Source: Pseudomonas grandcourensis (GTDB taxonomy: Bacteria > Pseudomonadota > Gammaproteobacteria > Pseudomonadales > Pseudomonadaceae). From it: a stretch of 64,000 nt of DNA. Location of the stretch: positions 3,200,501-3,264,500 of the forward strand of contig NZ_CP150919.1 of NCBI RefSeq assembly GCF_039909015.1, given 5' to 3'. The position numbers and the translations under genes are program-made. The number at the start of each line of letters is the position of its first letter. Position 1 is the first letter of the stretch. The notes beneath the pieces were generated by a model. The model worked only from the letters and a program-made list of their open reading frames with translations. It ran no database searches and was not told the DNA's origin. Below, piece after piece: positions 38,769 through 47,902 of this stretch.

Positions 38769-39145
38769 CGCAAACACCTCTGACGGGTTCCTCGGAGCGT
38801 GGCAATGCATGGGCATCGAGCCACTGCTTCCAGACCCGGTTGGTAAAACATTTGATCCCGGGCCGGGATGGAAAAGATGCATATTTCCCGCCAAAAGTGA
38901 CAGGGAGTGACTGGTGGCTCTACGCCACGGCCCTCTTGTCCGCTGGCCTCAAGTTGACGTATCGGCAGCCCGGATGAACGCCCCGATGACGGGGAATATC
39001 CCCCAATGCAGGGGGGGGGATTGTGCGGGGTGCCCGGGCCAGGATAAGTGGCGACTTTCCGAATGAATCGATGGCCGATTGCTTTCATTCGCCCCGACTT
39101 CATCGGTGCCCGCTGTTGGCCGAAGCGACTGCGGGCCCAGGCTGT
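38769..39145. promoter_or_regulatory. 377-bp region upstream of the multicopper oxidase
   Basis: No gene. It contains a cluster at 38981-39019: CCCCG/CGGGG stem, the palindrome GGGGAATATCCCC, and a run of nine G. On the oxidase strand this reads AATCCCCC then ATTCCCC, similar to the boxes ahead of the cytochrome at 24529-24580. Confidence 0.45.
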
Positions 39146-40069
39146 TCAGTCGTGCAGGCCTGCCGTTTCATCCAGGTGGTCGATGTGCCTGAAACGCTCG
39201 ACCAGGAAATCGATCAGGCTGCGCACACGGGCTGACAGGTGTAACTGTTGCGGGTACACCGCATAAACATCGGCGCGGGTCGGAGTCTGGTCTTCCAGCA
39301 CTAAACGCAAGCGGCCGCTGCGCACGTATCGGGCAATGTCCCATTCGGCCCGCAACAGAATGCCGTAGCCTTCAAGCGCCCAATTCAGGGCCACTTCGCC
39401 GTCATTGCAGCCCAGTGCGCCACGGACCTTGATGTTTTGCGTGCGGCCCCCGTTGGTGAAACTCCACACACCGTAGGGCGTTTCGTTTTGCCTGAGAAAG
39501 ATGCAGTTGTGTTGCTGCAGGTCCGACAGGCGTTGCGGCACGCCATGCTTTTCCAGGTACAGCGGCGAAGCGCATAGAAGACGACGGTTGGACGCGATCT
39601 TGCGTGCATGGAAGGCGGCGTCCGGCAGAGTACCGAAGCGTATGCCCAGGTCAAACCCATGGGTCGTCAGGTCCAGGGGGTGATCGCTGATTTCCAGCTG
39701 CACCTCCACCTCCGGGTACTGGGCGAAGAATGCACCCAGGGCCGGGCCGATGTATCGGCGACCGAAACCCAGCGACGCGTTGACCCGAATCAGGCCCTTG
39801 GGTGTGGCCCGACTGCTGTGGATCAACTGCTCGACCTCATCGATCTGCGTCAGGATACGGGCGGCGTGGGAAAACAGCAGCTCACCTTCCGAGGTCAGGC
39901 TCATGGAGCGCGTGGTGCGATTGACCAGGCGGATGCCCAATCGAGCCTCCAGCGCGGTGAGACGCTTGCTGACCGCCGGCGGCGTGATACCCAGCTCCCG
40001 TGCGGTCGCGGCAAGACTGCCTTTATTGGCCAAGAGGTAGAAAAACGACAAATCCAGGGTCTGGCTCAT
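39146..40069 (-). CDS. LysR-type regulator, probably of the D-malate/tartrate genes
   Basis: 307 residues. The N-terminal winged helix (FFYLLANKGSLAATARELGI...AVSKRLTALEARLG) and C-terminal effector-binding domain are complete. It is divergent from the tartrate/D-malate dehydrogenase gene, which starts 137 bp away, the standard arrangement of DmlR and its target dmlA. By that context it should activate the dehydrogenase (and possibly dctA) in response to D-malate or tartrate. The shared promoter contains repeats (separate entry). Confidence 0.85.
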   Translation of the reverse strand: MSQTLDLSFFYLLANKGSLAATARELGITPPAVSKRLTALEARLGIRLVNRTTRSMSLTSEGELLFSHAARILTQIDEVEQLIHSSRATPKGLIRVNASLGFGRRYIGPALGAFFAQYPEVEVQLEISDHPLDLTTHGFDLGIRFGTLPDAAFHARKIASNRRLLCASPLYLEKHGVPQRLSDLQQHNCIFLRQNETPYGVWSFTNGGRTQNIKVRGALGCNDGEVALNWALEGYGILLRAEWDIARYVRSGRLRLVLEDQTPTRADVYAVYPQQLHLSARVRSLIDFLVERFRHIDHLDETAGLHD

Positions 40070-40071
40070 TC

Positions 40072-40142
40072 GTAACTCAAAGTTATTTATGTAGTGATTA
40101 TGAGTAACTCACACCTATTTGTTCACTACATATACTCCGCTC
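40072..40142. promoter_or_regulatory. Repeat-rich divergent promoter (LysR/dehydrogenase)
   Basis: GTAACTCA is repeated directly at 40072-40079 and 40104-40111. TATGTAGTGA (40088-40097) and TCACTACATA (40133-40142) form a perfect 10-bp inverted repeat. These fit the paired recognition and activation sites of a LysR protein. Confidence 0.6.
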
Positions 40143-40205
40143 ACACCCTGATTGAACAGCTCGTTCGACAGGCACAACAAGAAACTTACGAGAGTGGAGT
40201 TGACC

Positions 40206-41261
40206 ATGAGCGCATACAAGATTGCAGCGGTTCCAGGTGATGGCATCGGTGTCGAAGTGATTGCCGCTGGCGTCGAGGTGCTGCAAGCCCTGTCGAAAAA
40301 AACCGGCTTCCAGCTGGATTTCAAACACTTCGACTGGAACTCGGATAACTACCTGAAAAACGGCTACTACATTCCCGAAGGTGGCCTGGAAGAACTGAAA
40401 ACCTTCGATGCCATCTTCTTCGGTGCAGTGGGCGCGCTCAACGTGCCGGATCACATTTCACTCTGGGGTTTGCGCCTGCCGATTTGCCAGGGCTTCGACC
40501 AATACGCCAACGTCCGTCCTGCCCGGGTACTGCCGGGGGTGAAGAGCCCGCTGCACAACGGCGATCAAATTGACTGGGTGGTGGTGCGGGAAAACTCCGA
40601 AGGTGAGTACTCCGGCAACGGTGGTCGGGTACACCGTGGCCTGCCGGAAGAGGTCGCCACCGAAGTCTCGATATTCACCCGTGCCGGCGTCGAGCGCATT
40701 CACCGTTTCGCTTTCGAACTGGCGCGCAGCCGCCCGCGCAAGCACCTGACCATGGTCACCAAGTCCAACGCCCAGCGTCATGGCATGGTGCTGTGGGACG
40801 AGATTTTCTACGAAGTGGCCAAGGATTTCCCGGACGTCAGGATCGACAAGGAACTGGTCGATGCGGTGACCACGCGCATGGTGCTCAAGCCGTCGACGCT
40901 TGATGTGATCGTTGCCACCAACCTGCACGCCGACATCCTGTCTGACCTGGCCGCGGCACTCTCCGGCAGCCTGGGCATCGCACCGACCGCCAACCTCAAC
41001 CCGTCACGCCAATTCCCGTCAATGTTCGAACCGATCCACGGCTCGGCTTTCGACATCACCGGCAAAGGTGTGGCCAACCCGATCGCGACGTTCTGGACGG
41101 CGGCAATGATGCTCGAGCATCTCGGTGAAAACGCCAGCGCCAAACAGTTGATGTCCGCGATCGAAGCGGTGACCGAAAGTGGTTTGCATACCCCGGATCT
41201 TGGCGGTACTGCCACCACCCGCCAGATCACGGATGCGGTCATCGCATTGATCAACCGCTGA
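40206..41261 (+). CDS. Tartrate/D-malate dehydrogenase (decarboxylating)
   Basis: 351 residues from ATG 40206; the 18 preceding in-frame codons run through the promoter and are not used. Isocitrate/isopropylmalate dehydrogenase fold: [12 protein letters not shown] at the start, [15 protein letters not shown] for substrate binding, and the NAD region [16 protein letters not shown]. The [11 protein letters not shown] type separates the TtuC/DmlA group from LeuB. The predicted reaction is NAD-dependent oxidative decarboxylation of D-malate and/or tartrate, with Mn or Mg. The DctA uptake gene follows by 107 bp. Confidence 0.88.
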   Translation: MSAYKIAAVPGDGIGVEVIAAGVEVLQALSKKTGFQLDFKHFDWNSDNYLKNGYYIPEGGLEELKTFDAIFFGAVGALNVPDHISLWGLRLPICQGFDQYANVRPARVLPGVKSPLHNGDQIDWVVVRENSEGEYSGNGGRVHRGLPEEVATEVSIFTRAGVERIHRFAFELARSRPRKHLTMVTKSNAQRHGMVLWDEIFYEVAKDFPDVRIDKELVDAVTTRMVLKPSTLDVIVATNLHADILSDLAAALSGSLGIAPTANLNPSRQFPSMFEPIHGSAFDITGKGVANPIATFWTAAMMLEHLGENASAKQLMSAIEAVTESGLHTPDLGGTATTRQITDAVIALINR

Positions 41262-41297
41262 TTTATCCAGCACTTCAAAGCAGTACTGCGGCACAAC

Positions 41298-41332
41298 GCC
41301 AAGGGGCAGGTCAGTTGACCTGACTCCTTGGC
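41298..41332 (+). promoter_or_regulatory. Stem-loop between dehydrogenase and dctA
   Basis: Outer arms GCCAAGG/CCTTGGC and inner arms CAGGTCA/TGACCTG with a 2-nt centre. It may moderate read-through into dctA or protect the mRNA. Confidence 0.5.
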
Positions 41333-41367
41333 ATTTCCTGACAACAATAAAAAATCAGGGCCCTGTC

Positions 41368-42723
41368 ATGAAAAGAATATTCGGCAAACTCTATGTGCAA
41401 GTACTGATCGCGGTGATCCTCGGTGCCATCGTCGGCGTGTTCGTTCCCGAAACCGGCGCTGCGCTCAAACCTCTGGGCGATGCATTCATCAAATTGATCA
41501 AAATGCTCCTCGCTCCGGTGATCTTCCTGACTGTGGTCACAGGCATTGCCCGCATGGAAAACATGAAGGAACTGGGGCGTGTGGGCTTTCGGGCCTTGCT
41601 CTATTTCGAAGTGGTCTCGACCCTGGCGCTGGTGGTCGGCCTGGTGGTGGTCGATGTGTTCAAGCCCGGTGCCGGCATGAACATCGATGTCGCCACACTC
41701 GACACCTCCAGCCTGGCCACCTACACCACGGCGGTGAAACATGCATCGTTCATGGACTTCGTCATGAACATCATCCCAGACACCATTGTGGATGCCTTCG
41801 CCAAGGGCAATGTGCTGCAGATCCTGCTGTTTTCCATTTTGTTGGGCATCGCCCTGGCGCATGTAGGGCCGCGGGGCAAGGCATTCGTCGATACGCTCGA
41901 TAGCCTGATGCAGGGCATGTTCCGCATCGTCAACATGGTCATGCGCCTGGCACCGATCGGCGCATTTGGTGCCATCGCCTTCACGATCGGCAAGTATGGC
42001 TTCGGCTCGCTGTTCTCCCTGGGCAAGTTGATGGCTTGCGTCTATCTCACCTGTGCCGTGTTCGTGATCTTCGTCCTCGGCCCGATCTGCCGCTACAGCG
42101 GTTTCAGCCTGTGGAAGTTCTTGAAGTTCATCAAGGAAGAATTGTTCACCGTGCTGGGTACCAGTTCTTCGGAATCGGTGCTGCCACAGATGATTTCCAA
42201 AATGGAGAAGGCCGGGGTGTCCAAACCCGTCGCCGGGATGATCATTCCTTCCGGCCTGACCTTCAACCCGGACGGGCAAGCGATCTACTACACCATTGCT
42301 GCGATATTCATTGCCCAGGCTACCAACACGCCGCTGACCCTGACCGATCAACTGATCGTGCTGGCGGTACTGATGTTCACCTCCAAAGGCTCGGCAGGTG
42401 TCACCGGTTCCGGGTTCATCATTCTGGCCGCCACCTTGTCTTCCCTGGGCACCATACCGGTGGCGGGGATGGTGTTGCTGCTGGGCGTCGACCGGTTCAT
42501 GTCGGAAGCGCGGGCGATCACCAATACCATCGGCAATGGCGTGGGCACCATGGCGATTGCCAAATGGGTCGGGGCGCTGGACACCGTCAAGATGCACAAG
42601 GCTCTCAATGGTGAGGTCGAAGAGCAAAAACCTGAGGCGGTGCGGGCGGAGGTGGTTCATGCCCATGCATCGGCAACGAGCAGTCCCTTGCTGCCCGGTC
42701 TTAACAAAGCTTCACGAGTGTAG
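41368..42723 (+). CDS. dctA: C4-dicarboxylate:cation symporter DctA
   Basis: 451 residues of the DAACS family. Multiple membrane helices, with the conserved [11 protein letters not shown] loop (first hairpin), a [19 protein letters not shown] helix with cation/substrate residues, and [12 protein letters not shown] (second hairpin). DctA imports succinate, fumarate, malate and related acids with protons. Here it would supply the neighbouring D-malate/tartrate dehydrogenase. It ends at a strong terminator. Confidence 0.92.
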   Translation: MKRIFGKLYVQVLIAVILGAIVGVFVPETGAALKPLGDAFIKLIKMLLAPVIFLTVVTGIARMENMKELGRVGFRALLYFEVVSTLALVVGLVVVDVFKPGAGMNIDVATLDTSSLATYTTAVKHASFMDFVMNIIPDTIVDAFAKGNVLQILLFSILLGIALAHVGPRGKAFVDTLDSLMQGMFRIVNMVMRLAPIGAFGAIAFTIGKYGFGSLFSLGKLMACVYLTCAVFVIFVLGPICRYSGFSLWKFLKFIKEELFTVLGTSSSESVLPQMISKMEKAGVSKPVAGMIIPSGLTFNPDGQAIYYTIAAIFIAQATNTPLTLTDQLIVLAVLMFTSKGSAGVTGSGFIILAATLSSLGTIPVAGMVLLLGVDRFMSEARAITNTIGNGVGTMAIAKWVGALDTVKMHKALNGEVEEQKPEAVRAEVVHAHASATSSPLLPGLNKASRV

Positions 42724-42750
42724 GTATCCGGGGCTGACGTCCTGAGTACA

Positions 42751-42775
42751 AAGGGCCCTTTTCAGGGCCCTTTTT
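42751..42775 (+). terminator. Rho-independent terminator after dctA
   Basis: AAGGGCCC/GGGCCCTT stem around a 6-nt loop, with five T residues at the end. Confidence 0.9.
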
Positions 42776-42837
42776 GATTACGCCAGGGAGGCTTGAACCA
42801 TTGCGAGTTGAAATGGAGCAGGTCGCGTTCAGAAAAT

Positions 42838-42859
42838 ACAAATGAGAATACGTATCAAA
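42838..42859 (+). promoter_or_regulatory. Fur-box-like site upstream of the TonB receptor
   Basis: AAATGAGAATACGTATCAAA partially matches the 19-bp Fur consensus (GATAATGATAATCATTATC). It lies about 85 bp before the receptor ATG, so iron repression is likely. Confidence 0.55.
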
Positions 42860-42941
42860 GCACACTGATACGGTATACCATGCGCCGCGATTTATTGGCA
42901 TGTATGCCGCTCCATTTGGCTATTTTCACAAGGTTCCCTAG

Positions 42942-45068
42942 ATGCGTCGTACTCTGGTGTCTATCTGCGTGCTTCAGGCGTTTTCCGCTTCCTCTTGGGC
43001 GGAGCAAGCCACTACCGATAAATCCAGTCTGGAGTTGCAAGCGACTGACATCGTTGGCACAGCAGACTATGAAACCGCCCTGGGGCCGGTTGACGGGTAC
43101 CGCGCGACGCGTTCGGCAAGCGCCACGCGTACCGACACTTCGATCCACGAAACGCCACAGTCCATCAGTGTGGTGACCCGGGATGTCGTGGAGGACATCA
43201 GTGCCACCCGCTTGCAGGACGCCCTCGATTATGCCGGCGGTGTGGGGCGGGCCAACAATTTCGGCGGCCAGGGCCTGACCACCTTTACCGTGCGCGGCTT
43301 TACCACCGGGGAGTTCTATCGCAACGGGTTCCCGATCAACCGTGGCTATCCGAACATGCCGGATGCCAACACCATCGAGCGACTGGAAGTACTGCGAGGG
43401 CCGGCGACCATGCTCTATGGCCGAGGCGATCCGGGTGGCACCTTCAACGTGATCTCCAAACAACCCTTGGCCGTGCCCACCGTGACCCTGGGTAGCCAAC
43501 TCGATGACCAGGGCATGAAGCGTGGCACGCTGGACGCCTCCGGCCCGTTGGACGAAGACGGCCGCCTGGCCTATCGCCTGAACGTGGTGGGTGAGGGCGG
43601 TGATACCTTCCGCGATCATGTCGAAACCGAACGTTACGGCGTGACGCCGGTGCTGTCCTGGCAGGCCACCGACGACACCAAGGTGGTTTTCGAAGGCGAC
43701 TTCATGCGCAACAATCACCCGCTCGATCGCGGCGTGACCCGCTATCCGAATCAGATTGGCACTGCGTCCCGCGATACCTTCTTCGGCGAAAAAGATGTTG
43801 GCAAATTGCACAACGACAACAACATGGCGCAACTGCGGTTTGAGCATCTGCTGAGCGATAACTGGACGTTGGGCGGCGGATTCCAATGGCTCGACGGCAC
43901 CCTCGAGGGGAATGCGGTCGAAGCCAACGGTGTGGCCGCGGACGGACGAACCCTGGGCCGTAACTTCAACTACCGCAAGCTGGAGTGGACGGACAAGGAC
44001 ACGCAACTCAACCTCACCGGACATTTCACCGCAGGTGGTTTCGATCACACCCTGCTGACCGGCGTCGAGTACGAGGACTACGACTACAAGTCGATCATCC
44101 AGCGCTCCAGCGGCGCGGTGAGTGCCTACCCGATCGATATCTTCGACCCGGTGTATGGCCAGCCTCGTCCTGCCTTGACCCGCACCCCGACCAACGACAA
44201 GGAAAACCTCAAGACCTACGCGGCATTCGTCCAGGATCAGGTGGCCTTGACCGAGCGTTTGAGAGTATTGGCCGGGGCCCGTTTCGAGCGCTTCGAGCAC
44301 GATTACCAAACCTTTGTGCCGGGCGGCAGAAGCTGGGACGCCAGCGACAACGCGGTGACCCCGCGCGTCGGGGTGACCTATGACCTCACCGACACCGTGG
44401 CGATCTATGCCGATACGGCTCGCTCGTTCAAGCCCAATACCGGCGCCAGTCGCCAGGGCGGTGGTTTTGAACCGGAAAAGGGCAAATCCTATGAGCTGGG
44501 TATGAAGTGGGAAGCGCTGGACAGCCAATTGAGTGTCGACGCGGCGATTTACCAGATCGAAAAGCGCAACGTACTCACCACCGATCCTGTGGACTCGACC
44601 TTCAGCGTGGCGGCAGGCGAGGTGCGCAGCCGTGGTTTCGACCTGAACATCGCCGGCAACCTGACCCCGCAATGGCGGGTGATTGGCGGCTACGCTTATG
44701 TCGATGCCGAAGTGACCAAGGACAACGTCATCAAGTCCGGCACCCGGCTGATGAACATTGCTCAGAACAGCTTCAGCCTGCTCAACGTCTACGAGTTCCA
44801 GGATGGCGCGCTCAAGGGACTGGGGCTTGGCACCGGGCTCAAGTACGTCGATGAGCGTGCAGGACAGACGGCCAACACGGCGTTTTCGATGGGCAGCTAC
44901 ACCGTTGTCGACCTGCTGAGCTACTACAAGGTGAACGACAGGATCAGGCTTAACCTGGATGTGAAGAACCTGACGGACGAAGACTATGAGGAGGGCGCAT
45001 TCGGCAACGTCTACGCCTATCCAGGGGCTCCAAGAACGGTGCAGGTCGGTGTTTCCTACACGTTGTAG
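42942..45068 (+). CDS. TonB-dependent siderophore receptor
   Basis: 708 residues. A signal peptide ends near SSWA. There is no N-terminal signalling (STN) domain: the plug follows quickly (TPQSISVVTRDVVEDI, RLEVLRGPATMLYGRGDPGG), and the 22-strand barrel ends QVGVSYTL. DIVGTA near residue 34 may serve as the TonB box. It imports an unidentified ferric siderophore, probably a xenosiderophore because no biosynthetic genes are nearby. A Fur-box-like site precedes the gene. Confidence 0.9.
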   Translation: MRRTLVSICVLQAFSASSWAEQATTDKSSLELQATDIVGTADYETALGPVDGYRATRSASATRTDTSIHETPQSISVVTRDVVEDISATRLQDALDYAGGVGRANNFGGQGLTTFTVRGFTTGEFYRNGFPINRGYPNMPDANTIERLEVLRGPATMLYGRGDPGGTFNVISKQPLAVPTVTLGSQLDDQGMKRGTLDASGPLDEDGRLAYRLNVVGEGGDTFRDHVETERYGVTPVLSWQATDDTKVVFEGDFMRNNHPLDRGVTRYPNQIGTASRDTFFGEKDVGKLHNDNNMAQLRFEHLLSDNWTLGGGFQWLDGTLEGNAVEANGVAADGRTLGRNFNYRKLEWTDKDTQLNLTGHFTAGGFDHTLLTGVEYEDYDYKSIIQRSSGAVSAYPIDIFDPVYGQPRPALTRTPTNDKENLKTYAAFVQDQVALTERLRVLAGARFERFEHDYQTFVPGGRSWDASDNAVTPRVGVTYDLTDTVAIYADTARSFKPNTGASRQGGGFEPEKGKSYELGMKWEALDSQLSVDAAIYQIEKRNVLTTDPVDSTFSVAAGEVRSRGFDLNIAGNLTPQWRVIGGYAYVDAEVTKDNVIKSGTRLMNIAQNSFSLLNVYEFQDGALKGLGLGTGLKYVDERAGQTANTAFSMGSYTVVDLLSYYKVNDRIRLNLDVKNLTDEDYEEGAFGNVYAYPGAPRTVQVGVSYTL

Positions 45069-45131
45069 CCCGGCTGAATGTCCCACGCCACCGCGTCGTC
45101 CGGCATGGCGCACACCAGTACCCGTGGTCAG

Positions 45132-45237
45132 TCAGTCGGGGGGGCTTGCACCCCATTCGAGGAAACGGATCTTGTGAACCTCGCCCTGGCAGTCCAGGCA
45201 GACCACGGTCACCGGTACCACGCCGGTTTTGTAAAAC
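45132..45237 (-). pseudogene. Truncated DUF2790 remnant
   Basis: The minus strand encodes the last 34 codons of a DUF2790 protein (TGVVPVTVV, then GEVHKIRFLEWGASPPD and a stop at 45132), closely matching the end of the intact gene at 35155. The N-terminal half is missing: upstream of 45237 the similarity stops and no start is found. It is probably a decayed duplicate left between the TonB receptor and the response regulator. Confidence 0.7.
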
Positions 45238-45449
45238 GGTGGCGATCCAGGGCTGCGCCCGAGGGAAGAAGAGCGACTGTTGGTCGGATGAAAGACAGAT
45301 CCGGGTTTTATCAGGTCCTTTGCTTGTTTGTTTTTTAATTACCTTTTAAAACAAATAGTTGAGCGATAAAGATAAAGTGATTTGTAAGGTTGATTGCTGG
45401 TTGACGATCCGGTTTCCTCCAACCCGAATCTGATTTCCGAACGCCAGAC

Positions 45450-45488
45450 ACCCGGGACATACGACTGATGACCGGCGTGATCCCGGGT
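45450..45488. promoter_or_regulatory. Inverted repeat upstream of the LuxR regulator
   Basis: ACCCGGGA (45450-45457) and TCCCGGGT (45481-45488) are exact reverse complements, centred about 70 bp before the ATG at 45542. They may be an operator, for instance for autoregulation. Confidence 0.45.
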
Positions 45489-45541
45489 TCCCTGCTATTA
45501 ATCAATGAATATTCGAGTGCTTTTCCTTTCGGGAGCGCGTC

Positions 45542-46243
45542 ATGAGTCCATTCATTCGCATCGGCATTGTCGACGATCATCCAATGTTACGTGAGGGCGT
45601 CGCCAATACGTTGAGAAAACGGGCGGATCTTCAGGTCGTGGAGCAGGGCGCCAATGCGCAGGATGCCAGGGATATTGCCCAGAGGGTGAGCCCGGACGTG
45701 ATGTTGATGGACGTCAATATGCCGGGGGATGTTTTCGCCGCGGTGCGCTTCATTTCCACTGAACTGTCGGATGTGAAGGTGCTGATGCTGACGGTTTCGG
45801 AATCCGAAGATGACGCCCTTCTGGCACTGGATGCCGGCGCGCGCGGGTATGTGTTGAAAGGTGTCAGCGGACCGGACCTGATCCTGGCGATCAGGTCGGT
45901 TGCCAATGGTGAGACCTATATCACCCCCGAGCTTGCCAACAAACTGCTGAGCAACAGCCAGAAGCACGAAGCGCAAACGCCCAACTTTGATCTGACCCAT
46001 CGCGAGGAAGAGGTCATTCGGGAAGTTTCAAAGGGTCTGACCAACAGGGAAGTCGCGACAAGACTGTCGATCAGCGAAAAAACCGTCAAGCACCACATGG
46101 GCTGCGTGATGCACAAGCTGCACGCCCGAAATCGCGTCGAAGCGGTTACGGCTCTACGGCGACATTGGGAGCGCGAAGCGGTCGGGCGTCTTCACAACGG
46201 CGAAGGGAAAACACCAATGGATGCCCGCAGCGGCGCTGACTAG
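45542..46243 (+). CDS. LuxR/NarL-type response regulator
   Basis: 233 residues. Receiver IGIVDDHPMLREG with acceptor Asp in VMLMDVNMPGDVF; the LuxR DNA-binding helices are LTHREEEVIREVSKGLTNRE and SEKTVKHHMGCVMHKL. Its stop overlaps the stop of the histidine kinase on the other strand by 4 bp, and that kinase is of the matching HisKA_3 type. The pair therefore forms a convergent two-component system. The targets are unknown; the adjacent TonB receptor is one candidate. Confidence 0.88.
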   Translation: MSPFIRIGIVDDHPMLREGVANTLRKRADLQVVEQGANAQDARDIAQRVSPDVMLMDVNMPGDVFAAVRFISTELSDVKVLMLTVSESEDDALLALDAGARGYVLKGVSGPDLILAIRSVANGETYITPELANKLLSNSQKHEAQTPNFDLTHREEEVIREVSKGLTNREVATRLSISEKTVKHHMGCVMHKLHARNRVEAVTALRRHWEREAVGRLHNGEGKTPMDARSGAD

Positions 46244-47727
46244 AGTTTGAACTGTGCATTGACCGACGTACCCGAGGCGCTGGAGTCGATGCTGAACAAC
46301 CCGCCCAGGGATTCAACGCGATAACGCAAACCGGCGAGCCCCAATCGGGTCCTGCCGGATGTCTCGAGCAGCATGGCGTCCTCCGTCATGCCCGGACCAC
46401 CGTCCCTGACGCTGATTTTCAATACCTCATCAACGTATTGCGCGCGGATGACCTGACCCTCGCCGCTGGCATGACGGTAAGCGTTGTTGAGGGTTTCTTG
46501 CACAAAACGGTACAAGCAGAGTTTGAGCGGCAGTGGCGCGGCCTCCGGTAGCCGCCCCATGGTTAATGTGACCCTGGTGCCAGTGCGTTGCTCGTGCCGT
46601 TGCGCCACCAGTTGCAACTCTTCCTCCAGGCTCAAGTCGTTGATTTCCGGAAGTGCCAGGCCTCGTGATAAATCGCGGACCTCACTCAATGCGTCGGTGG
46701 CGGCGCCACGAATGGTTTCCAGCGACTCCTGATCGACAGCGGAGCAGTTTTCGGCCAGGTCGTCGAGGCGGATCAGAATCAGGGTCAACAACTGCGCCGG
46801 CCCATCGTGCAAGTCTGCACCAATGCGCCTCAAGGTGAGTTCGTTGACCCGGGAAAACTCCTGGGTAGCCGTCGCCATCTTGCGCTGCAGTTCGGCATTG
46901 CTGATGTGCAAGCGGGTTTGCTCCTGCAGCCGCAAGCGCAGTGCCACTTGCTGTCGCTGGATAATCTTGTCACTGCGTCGCACGATGAAGAACAGCAGCG
47001 TCAGCATTGCCAGTGTCGCGGTACCTACATCCGTCCATACCTGCTGCCGGACGCGGCTGATCTCGCGCTTGAGGCTGTCGGCCTTTTCATAAAACTCGCC
47101 CACCGCGATGATTTCTCCGGTGCGTGAGTCCCGCAGTGGTGCGTAGATCTCATAGAGCGGCACGTTGAGTTTGCGCTCGAACTCGTTCTCATCCTCGTCC
47201 AGGTCTTTAAGGTCGGTGACCACATTGCCCTTGAGTGCCTCGGTGATCTCATCGAGTGGGAATTTTCGGTCGGTGATGGCTTTGTTCGTGCCGTAGATCA
47301 CCGTGCCATCCGCTCGCCAGAGCTTGATCGAGACAATGTGCTGTTTGAGCGAACGACTGTCCGCGAGGCGGTCCAGGGACTGGACGCTTGCAGCCGAGAG
47401 GGTGTTGTCCCGGCTCAGCTCCTGCACATAGGGCTCCAGAAACGTATCCATGTACTGCGCGGCAGCTTCTGCTGCGCTATGTACAGCGGCGTTTTCTATC
47501 CGTTCGCTCACCAGGTTGCCGACGAAGAACATCGTAAGTCCCAGGATCACCGTGGCGGCGATGACAAACTGGGTCGAGTGACTCAGGTTGCGCGCCTGGC
47601 CCCTGATCCGTGTGCCCCAGACTCTATTGCCAGCCACATCGGAAACAGAGGCCGGTTCGCCCGGGGCCTCAGTTTGCGACGCGGTAAACGGCTGGTTTTT
47701 TGATTCGACTCTTGCATCTTTTTCCAT
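46240..47727 (-). CDS. Membrane histidine kinase (HisKA_3 type)
   Basis: 495 residues from ATG 47727; the frame is open for 30 more codons upstream without similarity. Two membrane helices (FVIAATVILGLTMFFVG and TATLAMLTLLFFIV) enclose a periplasmic sensor domain of about 150 residues. The cytoplasmic part has a coiled linker, the phospho-His in RIGADLHDGPAQLL, and an ATPase domain (VRDGGPGMTED, RLGLAGLRYRVES). The architecture matches NarX/DegS-style kinases that signal to LuxR-type regulators such as the convergent one at 45542. Confidence 0.88.
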   Translation of the reverse strand: MEKDARVESKNQPFTASQTEAPGEPASVSDVAGNRVWGTRIRGQARNLSHSTQFVIAATVILGLTMFFVGNLVSERIENAAVHSAAEAAAQYMDTFLEPYVQELSRDNTLSAASVQSLDRLADSRSLKQHIVSIKLWRADGTVIYGTNKAITDRKFPLDEITEALKGNVVTDLKDLDEDENEFERKLNVPLYEIYAPLRDSRTGEIIAVGEFYEKADSLKREISRVRQQVWTDVGTATLAMLTLLFFIVRRSDKIIQRQQVALRLRLQEQTRLHISNAELQRKMATATQEFSRVNELTLRRIGADLHDGPAQLLTLILIRLDDLAENCSAVDQESLETIRGAATDALSEVRDLSRGLALPEINDLSLEEELQLVAQRHEQRTGTRVTLTMGRLPEAAPLPLKLCLYRFVQETLNNAYRHASGEGQVIRAQYVDEVLKISVRDGGPGMTEDAMLLETSGRTRLGLAGLRYRVESLGGLFSIDSSASGTSVNAQFKL

Positions 47728-47902
47728 CGGCCTGGTTCCGTGATCATCGTGATAAGTCGGTTGGAAACCCTGCAACTCAACGGATATCTGGAGATTGGCA
47801 GTGGGTGCCACGCCCATGACTGACAGTAGTTCACCGCATAGCGATCCGACAGTTTCACAGGTGTATCAAACACCACCGATGATCAGCCAGGCCATCGTCA
47901 GT

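Noticed and set aside
42855..45113. 752-codon open frame antisense to the TonB receptor
   Set aside because: A shadow frame; composition and sequence do not look like a protein, and the sense gene is complete.
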